Positions 29,800 through 40,386 of a DNA stretch of 64,000 bases are shown here, piece after piece. Below the pieces are notes generated by a model, which worked only from the letters and a program-made list of their open reading frames with translations, was not told where the DNA came from and did no database searches. This stretch comes from Phaeodactylum tricornutum CCAP 1055/1 (Eukaryota; Bacillariophyta; Bacillariophyceae; Surirellales; Neidiaceae), in the NCBI RefSeq assembly GCF_000150955.2, contig NC_011670.1, positions 819,359 to 883,358 on the forward strand. Direction: 5' to 3'. Position 1 is the first letter of the stretch, and the number at the start of each line of letters is the position of its first letter. A program made the position numbers and the translations under genes.

Positions 29800-30711
29800 A
29801 TGACAACTCCCAAAGCTGACGAAGGGGAAGCGAGCTGTCGCGCAACGTCCAGGAAAAACCGCGTGTACATTCTTCGCGACTTTTTGGAATCCGCTTACGG
29901 CGACTATCTAGTTCCGGGCGATGTCGTTTTGGATATCGCTGGCGTAAAGGGGGATTTGTCCTGGCTGTTGAGAAATATTCACGGCGTCGATTCCGTTGTT
30001 GTGGATCCGCGAGTGACCAGACATGAACACATTTTGAGATCTGTAGAATACTTGCGAAGGTATCCGAAAGAGGCTCTGGAGAGGGCTGTTTCGGGATTGC
30101 CCAGTCACCAACCACTCGCTGCACTCATGCCTCGGTGCCAGCACATTTCCGACTTTCAAATTCCGCAGCATTTGCGCATACTGGTGGACGATGACCTGGT
30201 AAACGCTATTCGAAACGTCAGAGGTAACGAAGACTCGTGCCCTATCGTCTGGGAAGAATATTGGGCAGCTGCGACAAGGAAAGCTCTCGAGACGAACACT
30301 CAAGGCTATAGGGAAGCTAGAAGGCGAACGAAACAACAGATCGTTGATGCCGACGAAGCGTTACAAATCATTTTGCAGACACGGCTAGTTGTAGGATTCC
30401 ATCCTGATCAAGCTACCGATGCTTGTTTCGATCTTGCTATAGAACTGCAAGTTCCTTTTTGCATAGTTCCTTGTTGCGTCTTCCCTTCCGAGTTCGCCGG
30501 GCGCTTTCAGTACGACGGCAGTCCAGTAAGACGTTACCACGATTTGATTCAATATCATATGGAACGAATGCCCTGGCTCCGAAGGGCACAGTTAGCATTT
30601 CATGAGACACAGACGGCCAGAAGCCTTGTTTTGTACACGTTACCCGGCGACGCCCAATCCTTCCAGTGCAACAAATGTGAAGAAAGTAGTGTTGTAGAAC
30701 TAGTGTGCTAG
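29800..30711 (+). CDS. Rossmann methyltransferase-like protein of unknown substrate
   Basis: From ATG 29800 the single exon gives 303 residues. VLDIAGVKGDLSWLL followed by VDSVVVDPR resembles motifs I and II of class I SAM methyltransferases, although the usual GxG is altered to AGVKGD. A second conserved block reads VVGFHPDQATD, then LQVPFCIVPCCVFPS. A paired-Cys block of this kind occurs in eukaryotic methyltransferase-like proteins of unknown substrate. The last 15 residues include another CxxC (FQCNKCEES). No targeting signal is visible. The 3' end lies only 33 bp from that of WDR12. Confidence 0.6.
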   Translation: MTTPKADEGEASCRATSRKNRVYILRDFLESAYGDYLVPGDVVLDIAGVKGDLSWLLRNIHGVDSVVVDPRVTRHEHILRSVEYLRRYPKEALERAVSGLPSHQPLAALMPRCQHISDFQIPQHLRILVDDDLVNAIRNVRGNEDSCPIVWEEYWAAATRKALETNTQGYREARRRTKQQIVDADEALQIILQTRLVVGFHPDQATDACFDLAIELQVPFCIVPCCVFPSEFAGRFQYDGSPVRRYHDLIQYHMERMPWLRRAQLAFHETQTARSLVLYTLPGDAQSFQCNKCEESSVVELVC

Positions 30712-30744
30712 GTAATTGCCAATTAGCAACAGCAGTCAGCGGCT

Positions 30745-32244
30745 CTATCCATTGCAATACTCCTTCACAACGCAATCTGTTCCCCCCGCAAAAATGAAGT
30801 CGTTGGTATCCTTGAGGCTTCCAAAGGCGATGCACAAGCTCTTGTGGTTCTTGTCAAAAGCTTGGACCGTATGCAGCGGTATAGACGATCGAATATCCCA
30901 GACTTTCACAGTTCCATCGTGGCTTGTCGAAGCGAGTGTGTATGCATTTCTTCGCGACCAACGTACGGACGAAATCCATTCTCTATGACTAGGCTTGAAA
31001 GTATTGTCGGAGAGAGCAAGGCTGGATTCGTTGGTGGCGTCGATACGGACATCCCACAGTCGTACGGTGCAATCAGGGTGTCCGGTGGCGACGATCCCAG
31101 AGGAATGGTACGATGTATCCAAGCAGCTGACGACCCGTGACCCATTTAGCGTCAAAAGACAGTCTTGTCGCTCCATATCCCAAACTTTTAGGCTGTGATC
31201 CCAGCTTCCCGTAATAAGACGGTCCAAGCTGGAATTCTGGGTCTTTTCAAAGTTGCCCCATGACAACCCACTCACTTTGGAAGAGTGTGCTTGAATACTT
31301 ATCTTTGGCGACAGCAATTTTGCGGACAATTCTTCCTTCTTAGATGATGTTGTCGAGCCAGTTTTGGATTTTTTAAGTGGCTGCGCGTGCTCTATAGGAT
31401 CCACCGAGTTTGAGAAGTCCCACAAACTGACGCCGCCATCCCAATCACCACTGGCCAGAACTTTGTCACGGACTGCGAGATCGACACTGCCAACAGCCGC
31501 TGCATGGCCTTCCTTGCAAAGTGCAAAGAGTTGTAGTTTCGATGTTCCAACCTTCATACAGTGTATAGCAAGTGATTGATCCATCGAACCAGTTGCAACC
31601 CACAAGGTCTCGTCCTGGCTCATAGCCGCATCCAATGACTTTATGGGACCAACGTGAGCTCGGCTTTTACTGCCGACGGATGTTAGGCGCAAATTTTCTT
31701 TACCTCCCTCCAAATTAGGTTCGAAAACTTGTATGGAGCCGTCGTATGTGGCAGTGCAGAGTTTAAGGTTGCTCGTCGATTGCACCAAGGTCATGGCAGA
31801 AATCCAATCTGGGAGAGGTTCACTCTCACCAGAAAAGTCGGGAGCTTCTTGAGCCGGGAAATATGTCACTAAAATTGCTTCTTCCAAACTAATGCCACTC
31901 CGTCTGGCTTCCTTCTCGACACCAGTTCGCAACAATTTGTTATTCCTTCCCAGAATGAAATCAAATTTGAGAGCCGGCAAACGATCATCTGCTTCTTCAT
32001 CGTCTTCCATATCTGTACCATCTTCGTTGGCAATCCTTCGATCCAATAAATGATTGATCACAGCCGATAGACCTTGCCGACCGATTGTGGCGGGAACGGC
32101 AATGACTTCGGATGGTACTTCGAGGGAGCGGTCTGTGCATTCCACCGCCAGCGTCAACGACACACGAATTTGTTCCCCCACATCATTGTCGTCGTCCGAG
32201 GCTGTAACGCGATGATCCCTCTCCTCATCGTCGTACGGGGGCAT
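30745..32244 (-). CDS. WDR12: Ribosome biogenesis protein WDR12/Ytm1
   Basis: The single exon gives 499 residues from ATG 32244. The N-terminal NLE domain (VSLTLAVECTDRSLEVP, then LPALKFDFILGRNNKLLRT) binds the AAA-ATPase Rea1/MDN1. A seven-bladed WD40 propeller follows (GHAAAVGSVDLAV, TGSWDHSLKVWDME, TGHPDCTVRLWDVR, STSHDGTVKVWDIR). WDR12/Ytm1 works with BOP1 and PES1 in the nucleolus to mature the 60S subunit, and its release by Rea1 is an export checkpoint. An acidic insert (DGTDMEDDEEADD) sits within the NLE domain. The order and length match the family. Confidence 0.95.
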   Translation of the reverse strand: MPPYDDEERDHRVTASDDDNDVGEQIRVSLTLAVECTDRSLEVPSEVIAVPATIGRQGLSAVINHLLDRRIANEDGTDMEDDEEADDRLPALKFDFILGRNNKLLRTGVEKEARRSGISLEEAILVTYFPAQEAPDFSGESEPLPDWISAMTLVQSTSNLKLCTATYDGSIQVFEPNLEGGKENLRLTSVGSKSRAHVGPIKSLDAAMSQDETLWVATGSMDQSLAIHCMKVGTSKLQLFALCKEGHAAAVGSVDLAVRDKVLASGDWDGGVSLWDFSNSVDPIEHAQPLKKSKTGSTTSSKKEELSAKLLSPKISIQAHSSKVSGLSWGNFEKTQNSSLDRLITGSWDHSLKVWDMERQDCLLTLNGSRVVSCLDTSYHSSGIVATGHPDCTVRLWDVRIDATNESSLALSDNTFKPSHREWISSVRWSRRNAYTLASTSHDGTVKVWDIRSSIPLHTVQAFDKNHKSLCIAFGSLKDTNDFIFAGGTDCVVKEYCNG

Positions 32245-32641
32245 GGTATCGCTGAGAGACGACTGAGGTATCTATGGTAACCGTGCTTTGTTGGTATACG
32301 ACGAACTTGTTGGCGTCGATTTTTCGTTGGTTTCGATGGTTTCTTCTTTTACTACATAAAATCTCAGACTCATGACCTCAATAATTCGAGACCTTCAGAC
32401 ATTGATCGTAGGTAACAGAAAATATATTAATAAAAATATATGTCTAAACGATATCTTCCTGACAATTGAAATTTAGACCATTTGTAGGATGATAAAAAAT
32501 GGAAGCGATCGAAACGAGGACGGACGGCGACGATGGTGGAACCATCGTATAGAAAGTTCACGGCGAGTTCGTTATGCAAGAGATCGAACAGCACTCTTAG
32601 GCGAAAAGCATCATCTTTTGTCAGCAATCATATCAACATTC
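32245..32641. promoter_or_regulatory. Divergent upstream region (397 bp)
   Basis: This separates WDR12 (leftward) from the PPR gene (rightward). An AT-rich core lies at about 32405-32475 (AATATATTAATAAAAATATATG). No other feature was seen. Confidence 0.45.
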
Positions 32642-35031
32642 ATGCAGGTCGCTCGCATCGGATCCAGGCGCTCGGCAACAAAACTACTTCGCCCACAATC
32701 GACTGGTCCTCCTCCTACTGCTGCAGCTTCTCCCCGTCAAGCCTTGTCTAGAAGCTCTGTAGCATGCGTTAGTCCGTTTGAGAATCGTGGAATTCATTTT
32801 CATTCAGGAAAATTTCCTTCACCCTCTACCAGGCGTAACTTTTCCTCGTCTTCGATTGATGGAATCGACACCGTGGAACATGCGCTGGCTTCTTCCAATG
32901 TGAAGGAAGCACAATCGGCACTGGACAAAATTCCGGCGGATTCTTCACTTACACTGCCTGACCTTCAAAGTCTTCGCGGTAGAGTTCTGGATGCTTGGCT
33001 GGAGCATCAAGAGAACCTCCTAGAGATTTACAACTACACGAGTCCTGAACGGAGTCATCTTCGTGAAATCTGTCTCGCTGCTGAGTCCGCTCACAATTTA
33101 CTAGAACAGATAGAACCCTTGTTTTCCAACAGCAACTTGACATCCTACAGTATCTACGGTGAAGAATTCAAATCTGATCTGGACGTGAGTGATGAGGAAG
33201 CGCTACGACGGCCCATGAAGCCGTATAACACAGTGCTTACCCAGCGTTGCAACGCCGTCTTGAGAGCATGGGCTCGAACATCTCGGGCCGGTCAAGGCAT
33301 TAACACTCGCCTTACACGAGCAATTCCACAGCGAGCTCAATTTCTTTTAGAGGGTATGGAATTGTCGTATGAAAATGGCAGCGACCGACTGAGGACAGTA
33401 TTGCCCACTGTGGAGAGTTTTAACCAAGTTTTGGAGGCTTGGGCGTACAGTGACGAGCATCTGCGCGGTGCTATGGCAGAGCAGTTATTTCAAAAGTTAA
33501 GGCATGGCAATCCTGCAGCTGTCCACTTCAATGGAAGATCGTACCGACTAATCATTGCGGCCTGGTCTTGGAGTCGTGAGCGGAGGCACGCATTCAATGC
33601 CACTGGTCACTTAATGAAGATGTTGCGTAAATTAGAGAAGGGCGACGAAAGCATGGAGCCTACCATGGATGACTATCATATGATTCTCAAAGCCTGGACG
33701 AATGCTGAGTATGTGGCTAGAGAAAGGCATTTTTGAATTCTGTGTCGTTTATGTTGGTGGCCGGGAAACTCATTTGTTTATTGTCTTCATTCTGTCATCT
33801 TTTCAGGGATAGGATGGCTCCAACAAAGGCTGAATCTGTGTTGCAGCTTATGGACTATGCATATAACAACGGAATAACATTTTTGCAACCCGACATAACT
33901 TGCTACCGCTGTGTGCTGGTGACTGCTGCTCGCCGTCGGTCGCTTCCTGAGCTAGGTAGGCTGGTCGACAACCTTCTAATGCGCATGAAGGAGCGTCTCA
34001 TGGTTCCTGATACACTGTGCTATCAATCGGCAATAACGACGTGGAAAAATGTTGCTCTGAATCACGAATTCCCGGAAAATGTGGAATTAGGAGTGAGACG
34101 AACAATCGAGTTGCTGACGGAGATGAAGTTGGCTGAAAGCCGCAGCACATTGGTATCTGTCAAGCCATCTACCATCAACTATAACGATGTGATCGAGGCG
34201 CTTACTGCAAGTTCCCATCCTCGCCGAATACAACAAGCACAACATTTACTTTCCGAAATGGAAAGCGAATTCTTTAAAAGAGGAAATAATCTTCTAAAAC
34301 CAAGCGCGAATAGTTATCGTCTGATGATTGAGGTGTTGAACAGCGTGGCATCCGTGAAGAGAGTGGTCGAGGCTAAGGCTGTGGTTCTCAAAATGAGTGA
34401 TAAGTTCGATGAGTTGTTCGATGCAAGCCACATGAGTCGAAAAGAGAATAAAGCTGTAGTTGTCGCTACTTTCAACGCTTTTATTCGCCTTTGTGCTACC
34501 ACTCCCGTCGAAGCTGAGGATGAAGGCATGCGAATCCTACGTGAAGCCCTGGCGGTTGTCGATAAGATGAGGAGTCATGTCGTATTGGAGCCAAACTCAG
34601 CCACCTACGCTGCCCTGTTAGAGGCTTGCAAAGATTTGTTGCCGATAGGTCCAGAGAGACGTAGGCTTGTGGAGATGGTATTCCGAGTTTGTTGCGACGA
34701 GGGCATGGTCAATCATATCGTCCTGAAGGAACTACGCGATGCAGCAACTTCTGAGCAGTACACGAAGATGGTCGTAGCATACGGTGAAGAGATGGAAGGG
34801 AAAAGAATGGTTCCTGAAGCGTGGACGATCAAAGCACTAGGGGATCGGGTGTGCACTGAAGACGGTCGAAAGGCAAAGCCGCTGGGTGTTGATGGTCAAC
34901 TGGGGGTGACCCTGGCGATGCAAGAATTCAAAATGCGAAAAATTCGTGACGGTCGGAACAGAAATCTATTGCGAGGTGGAAGACTTACGATGGAAGAGCG
35001 AAAGGAGTTGGCGTTGGTAAACTCGAATTAA
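32642..35031 (+). CDS. Pentatricopeptide-repeat (PPR) protein, probably mitochondrial (two exons)
   Basis: Exons 32642-33708 and 33807-35031 join across a 98-bp intron (donor GA/GTATGT, acceptor CTTTTCAG/G, restoring NAEDRMAPTKAE). They give 763 residues. The start MQVARIGSRRSATKLLRPQ is basic, with no acid, a typical mitochondrial presequence. Degenerate PPR helical pairs recur through the protein: YNTVLTQRCNAVLRAWART, SFNQVLEAWAYS, YRLIIAAWSWS, YHMILKAWTN, TINYNDVIEALTAS, SYRLMIEVLNSV and TYAALLEACKDLLP. PPR proteins bind organelle RNA and act in its processing or translation. The target RNA cannot be inferred. The frame is also open upstream of the chosen ATG, but those residues look non-protein-like. 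Confidence 0.85.
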
Positions 35032-35062
35032 TTATCTTACACTTATCCAACACAATGAATGA

Positions 35063-36724
35063 CTACTTTTTCGGCAGCGCCGATTGAAACCCTGCGTTAT
35101 TGCTGAACCATTTGTTATTTGCCTCTCGCAATCGTTCTCGATTAGCATCAGGATTCACCAATTCCATCCCTTGAACCGGCGTGAAGGCAATGCTACTAGC
35201 CAATCCGTTTGTATTCGTTGTTGCCTTCATCTGCTCGGCGCGCTTTCGCGATGCCTTGGTATTCGCTACTCTCAATTTGCGTTTTTCTGTCTTTTTGCGC
35301 AAGCTCCCACTAGCTGTGACGTCAGATTTATCCAAAAGCCCCAAACTCAACCCCATCGCGTCATCGCCGTACTCTCCGGCTTTCGCTGAAAACGCCCGGG
35401 TATTTGCCTGTTTCATCATCGCTGTTTCTTCGTAACGTTCCTTAAGGCGCCGCATTCGTTTGCCGCCACGACGCTTCTTTATCGTAAGATCGGGTCTAAA
35501 ACAGGAGAGAAACCAGCTCAGATACGCGTATGCATATGCAAACGGAGCATCCTCGTCTCTGTCGACCAGGATTCCTCGAAGCAACTACAAGTAGTTAACA
35601 GCCCGAGGAAGGCGGGAGACAGAGACGTGAGAAATGCGTTTCAAAAAGAACACTTGTGGGGCGGTTTGGGACACTTACTTTGGTAATGCTTTTAGAACTT
35701 GAGCCCTGTCTGGCTCGTGCCACTGAGAAATCTTGGATTCAATATCGGAGCGAAACTGTCGTCCCGATGTCGGGGTTCTCTCCCGTCCAGAATTAACGTT
35801 GACGTAATCGCAACGCGCTGCAAGCGCGAGCTTGGCCGCAACCATCTTGAGAGCCCTTTTTTGAAGGTGCCGAGGGCATCTACGGACTAGGTCGCATTCG
35901 GCCAAGGTTCCTTCGTGGGGCCTTGTGGTGGCTGACGAAAATCCGGCACGACTGGCCGCGTTCTGTTTGACCTGTCCTAGGACCTGAAGATTGCAGGCTG
36001 GGATTCCTGACAGCTCGGCTAGACCTCCTGCCAGTGCTAAAAGTTTGGCGGCCGTTGTAGGGCCGATCAATGCGCACACATTTGGTGCGAGGCCTTCCAT
36101 GCGGGATTCTACAAACAGATTCAATTCAGATTGCAGCTCACAAATTTGGTCCATGTACTCGATCAGTTTGTCGACGACAACTAGTTCTTCTTCCAAAAGC
36201 ATACGACCTGATGTTGTACTCCCAGATACACTAATCGTAATGATCTGATTACTGTTGAGAAAGGCATTCAGACCTTCGTTGACTTTTGTCATGTCCATTT
36301 CGTTACGAATCACACGAACAGCATCCTTGTACTGACCAGTACCCGGCAACAGCTCTTCCAATTCCGGAAATTTCGGATGATAGGCGGTGCAGAGGTCGAT
36401 GTGGGTCAGAGATAGCTCGTTTGCTAAGTTCGCGAGTTGCTTGTTGGACTGCACGATGAGTCGGTACTCTTCTGCATCCTGGTCTTTGCTCTGTGGCTTC
36501 TCCATATTGTTCTTTTCATTGTATCTCACCTCATTGACATGTTTCAGCAAATTCGGATCGTCCAGAAATCGCTTTCTTCTTGGTCCAGTAAATTCCTTGT
36601 GGGTTTGCGACGTTTCTGTTTCGCCTTGCAATATGTTTTTCGCATCGTCGGCGACGTCTTCGACGTCGGAAAGGTCGTCGAGATCGTCCAACAGCGAGTC
36701 TGCTAGTGTACTTGTTCCTTCCAT
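35063..36724 (-). CDS. PRPF31: U4/U6 snRNP protein PRP31
   Basis: Exons 35679-36724 and 35063-35495 join across a 183-bp intron (donor AA/GTAAGT, acceptor TGTTTTAG). They give 492 residues and restore LPKPDLTIKKRRGGKRMRR. The N-terminus is acidic (LLDDLDDLSDVEDV). The NOP domain carries LTHIDLCTAYHPKFPELEEL, LAPNVCALIGPTTAAKLL, AGGLAELSGIPACNLQVLG, and HLQKRALKMVAAKLALAARCD. The C-terminal segment with KRRGGKR and GLSLGLLDKS is the family tail. PRP31 binds the U4 5' stem-loop with the 15.5K protein and holds the U4/U6.U5 tri-snRNP together. The 3' end is 31 bp from the end of the PPR gene. Confidence 0.96.
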
Positions 36725-37152
36725 TAAAGCTCTAGTGTAGGCGAAAAGTCCGATTCTTTACTAAACTTGTCGTTCAAGGTTTATGCTGACTTTCAATGCA
36801 ACGCAAGTGCCACACTAGTCGTAAATCACATACATGCATTGTAAAAGCAGTTATTGTCAGCGATGGCTGTGAGGTAGGTCAATCGTTCATCGTACGATTC
36901 CTGGTCATATTTGGGGTCAGACATCAACGGGGACTAATGGGACATCGAGAAGACATAATTTACATTATTCACCCTTTTGACCGGGCTGTGAATGTGAAAT
37001 GAAATCTCGTTACTGCGTAATATTACATAGTTTCTCGCCATGTTGACTGTAAAACCAGAACGCACGACGTTTTCTCAAAAATTCATCCCAAGGAGTTGAT
37101 TTTTTCCTTTACATCTCAGTCAATAACCTCTTCCCGTCGTTCCAAAGATATA
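36725..37152. promoter_or_regulatory. Divergent upstream region (428 bp)
   Basis: This lies between the starts of PRP31 and the glutathione S-transferase gene. No gene, repeat or convincing core promoter motif was recognised. Confidence 0.4.
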
Positions 37153-38042
37153 ATGACTGATAACATCAATTTAGAAACATCCGAAGCCAAGCCAGAGTGG
37201 ACTATCTTGTATCACGTACCAGGATTATGCAAAGGTCGCGGAGAGTTCTTGCGTCTCATGCTTGAAGACAAAGGGATATCGTACGTCGACACCGACGAGA
37301 ATCTTTATGGGCCGGAAGGTCTGACGGATGTTTTCCGAGGATCCTTGGAGGCAATCGACGCGGACATCGACAATCCCAAATACCCTTATCCAACAATGTT
37401 TCCACCTGTAATATGGCATCGTCCAACCAATGGTGACCCTCAAGTCCTCATCAATCAGGTTGCGGCTTGCATGATCTACATTGGTGATGTGCTGGGCTAT
37501 GCTCCAAGTACGATTGCCGAGAAAGCAAAGGCAAACGCCATTCTTATGAATGCCATTGATTACATCACGAACGGTCGCAGTAGTTTTCATCCTGTAGATA
37601 ATCATGCGAGTTACAAGGACCAGAAAGAGCAAGGTGATCAAGCTTCCTTGGAATTTTCGCAAGGGCGAATGAAGAAGTACTTGCACCATTTTCACAAAAT
37701 TGTCGCTCGGAACGGTGGTTCTCGCAAACCGGTAGCTGGTGGTGAGTTTGTAACTTACGCCGACTTTGCTCTGTTTCATGTATTGGATGCGACTATTGCC
37801 CAGTTCAATACTGACTTTTACGATATGGCATGGGATACCACAAATGTGCCAGCATTGAAGGACTATCACGCTTGGATGAAATCCCGGCCCATGTTGCAAT
37901 CGTATTTTTTGTCGGACCGGTGCGCTCGTAAGTAGTTCATTGGGACGGTCGTTTGCCTCTTATTGCTATTTGATCACATTGACCTCAAATTTTCTTTCTG
38001 CGTTTTATCTTTATAGCCTTTGCCGGTGATAGCATGATGTAG
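37153..38042 (+). CDS. Glutathione S-transferase family protein (two exons)
   Basis: Exons 37153-37927 and 38017-38042 join across an 89-bp intron (donor C/GTAAGT, acceptor CTTTATAG). They give 266 residues ending RCAPFAGDSMM; without the second exon the protein would stop one residue into the intron. The N-terminal thioredoxin fold reads WTILYHVPGLCKGRGEFLRL, then a Pro before VIWHRP. The helical C-terminal domain contains GGEFVTYADFALFHVLD, with the capping-box Ser/Thr-x-x-Asp as TYAD. The active-site residue is likely Tyr or Cys in YHVPGLCKGRGE. Glutathione conjugation is expected; the substrate is unknown. No targeting signal is visible. The tiny last exon codes for only nine residues. 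Confidence 0.85.
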
Positions 38043-38103
38043 ACAGCTCCGTGATTCAGTGAGTATTACATTATGAAACAGTAGAAGGAGGCTCCACAAT
38101 AGC

Positions 38104-38667
38104 TCAAACGCTCATTATATTGGCCGTCCATCGAGAATGGTCTGTTTCTGCTTTTTCAAAGATCATCAAATCCTGTTCCACGTCCGCTAAATTTCGCCGT
38201 CGTGTTGGTGCCACTTGTGGGTGCTGCTGATGTGAATATTTACTTTGGCTTTCCATCAAACGCCTTTGTTCGTTGCCATCATTGTCGAAAGAGTTAGACG
38301 CGTCGGAAGAATTGTGTAGTGTGGACGTCAGTATCACGTTCTTTGCGCCAACGCCAACGCTGCTCTCCGTGACAACACCGTTGCCGGCACCATTGGAAAG
38401 ACGGGCTAAACGCTTTTGTCGTTGTCGGTCCATGGCTCGTTTCGCTCGAAAATAGTTGCTAAAGCAAAGTACCAGGAGAAATCCTGATATAATTTAAGAT
38501 GAAGATGATCAGGACGTAGGAGCCGATGACAACAGAGATTCAAAAATATTTCAGACTTCCACAGTCAACCATCAGCATTGAATATTTCACATACCGGTCG
38601 AAAATCCCACAAAAACAGCAGCAAGAATCAGCACGAACATCGAACGCCCTGGGGACTGATAGGTCAT
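38104..38667 (-). CDS. Small single-pass membrane protein, unknown (two exons)
   Basis: Exons 38595-38667 and 38104-38483 join across a 111-bp intron (donor G/GTATGT, acceptor TATATCAG). They give 150 residues that start MTYQSPGRSMFVLILAAVFV. The splice runs through one continuous hydrophobic span (about residues 9-34, AAVFVGFSTGFLLVLCFSN), which supports the join. After the span comes a basic stop-transfer region (YFRAKRAMDRQRQKRLARL), so the tail is probably cytosolic. The tail is Ser/Asn/Gln-rich and disordered. I do not recognise the family. Confidence 0.7.
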
Positions 38668-39258
38668 TTTGACACTGATCTCCGAAAGGCATTCTGTTTG
38701 TGGCCGCACCAATGGTGGCTCTCTAACAAGATAGACTATGTAGTCGAGCTTTAGCAAGTTCCGCAGTTCTGTTTTTTCGTCAGTGCACTACGGATTTTAT
38801 TTCTTCCCCTGATCGCCAAAAGCTCACAGTCAAGGACAACCACAGTTACTGTCAAAGAAAGAGCCGGTGGTCGTAGGGCGGTACTTCCAACAGTCCATAG
38901 GCGCTGTTCCTGACACTGAGGAAACTGCTAACGAATGTCCAGCCAATCGAAGGAAAAATGTGAGCATCTGAAATTATCGTAGCGATATTTAATGCCGAAT
39001 CAAACGATAGCTTTCTTGTCTTGTTGTCTTCGCCACGTACGTGTTTCAGTATCACACGTCAGAGCCCGTCAGTACGGCGTCTCGCTCACAAATGTCCGTA
39101 CACCAGCTCCCGTCGATTGCATCATCGACATGTGTTTCGAGTTGCCTGTGACGTGAATCGCTATTCGACGATTCTCACATTCAGTTCTCTTCACTATTGC
39201 GATCGAAAATTCCATTCTGCCAAAAGTGAGGCGGGAACATTTCTGTACAACGCTCACC
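38668..39258. promoter_or_regulatory. Divergent upstream region (591 bp)
   Basis: This separates the small membrane protein gene and plastid triosephosphate isomerase. It contains one exact copy of the 9-mer TCACAGTCA at 38824-38832 (see findings). No RNA gene or repeat was seen. Confidence 0.45.
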
Positions 39259-40269
39259 ATGAAGATCTCTTCCATCGCCCTGCTTCTTTCGATAGTGTCG
39301 GAAATTTCTGCTTTCACTGTACATTATTCCAACACCAACAAGAATGCCGGACTTCGTTTGACGAGTATGGAATTATCGGCCCGCAAACCCTTCATAACGG
39401 GCAACTGGAAACTGAATCCTCAAACAAAAGGCGAAGCCATTGAGCTCGCACTCGGTATTCAATCTTCCATTACTGGAAAATCGCCCTGTGACGTCGGTCT
39501 TTTTGTGCCCTTTCCCTTTATTGGCGCTGTACAAAATGCCGTTGGCGACAAACTCGTCGTAGGAGCTGAGGTGAGTCGTGAGGGCGCTCCCCCCTCCTCC
39601 GTTCAGAAAAATTCCCGAGCCTGTAATGTGTTACGCTTTCCAAACCATAGAGTCTTGCGATTTGCTCACATTCATCTGCTTCAGATGGTCAGTCCGCAGG
39701 ATGCGGGTGCCTTTACTGGTGGAATTTCCTGCAGCATGCTTAAGAGCATCGGCGTTGATTGGGCTTTGGCTGGACACTCCGAACGCCGAACAATTTTTGC
39801 CGAAACAGACGACGACATCAACGCTCAGTGCCTAAAATTGATTGAAAGTGGCATGAATGTAGTATTGTGCATTGGCGAAACCTTACAAGAATTCGAAAAG
39901 GATTTGGTAGGTGCTATTTGTGAAGTCCAACTCAAAAAAGCACTGGCGGGTATCTCCGCTACCGACATGAGTAGGGTTACTATCGCGTACGAGCCAATCT
40001 GGGCCATTGGTACGGGCAAAGTAGCAACGCCTGAAATTGCGCAAGATGTGCACGCCACCTGCCGTCAGATTTTGGTCGGTATGTACGGTGAACAAGTCGC
40101 CAACGACACCCGCATTCTTTACGGAGGAAGCGTCAGCCCCGAATCGGTCGACGGTCTGCTTGCCAAACCCGACATTGACGGTGCTCTAGTTGGTGGCGCT
40201 TCACTTGAGTCGGAAAAGTTTGGTCGTATTATCAATTTTGAAATGGCCGAGGCTCCCATGATAGCGTAG
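39259..40269 (+). CDS. TPI: Triosephosphate isomerase, plastid-targeted (two exons)
   Basis: Exons 39259-39570 and 39685-40269 join in phase 0 and give 298 residues. The intron (donor GTGAGT, acceptor CTTCAG) is 114 bp, divisible by three and free of stops, so only homology shows it is removed: splicing restores VGAEMVSPQDAGAFTGGIS. The enzyme interconverts dihydroxyacetone phosphate and glyceraldehyde 3-phosphate. The catalytic residues are present: Lys in GNWKLNPQTK, His in LAGHSERR, and Glu in AYEPIWAIGTGKVA. The phosphate loop is YGGSVSP. The presequence MKISSIALLLSIVSEISAFTV has the diatom plastid motif S-A-F, so it acts in the Calvin cycle or stromal glycolysis. Confidence 0.96.
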   Translation: MKISSIALLLSIVSEISAFTVHYSNTNKNAGLRLTSMELSARKPFITGNWKLNPQTKGEAIELALGIQSSITGKSPCDVGLFVPFPFIGAVQNAVGDKLVVGAEVSREGAPPSSVQKNSRACNVLRFPNHRVLRFAHIHLLQMVSPQDAGAFTGGISCSMLKSIGVDWALAGHSERRTIFAETDDDINAQCLKLIESGMNVVLCIGETLQEFEKDLVGAICEVQLKKALAGISATDMSRVTIAYEPIWAIGTGKVATPEIAQDVHATCRQILVGMYGEQVANDTRILYGGSVSPESVDGLLAKPDIDGALVGGASLESEKFGRIINFEMAEAPMIA

Positions 40270-40386
40270 ACAAACGAATATTAATGTTATGCTATGGCGA
40301 CCCTTAATAGAAGGTTCTGAATCCGAAACGGAAGATTTCTTTACAATGATGATTGTTACGGTACAAAGAGATTGCGTCAACTTACC

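Noticed and set aside
39571-39684. A 38-residue insertion in triosephosphate isomerase
   Set aside because: The segment has GT-AG borders and interrupts a conserved stretch of the enzyme; it is better read as an intron.
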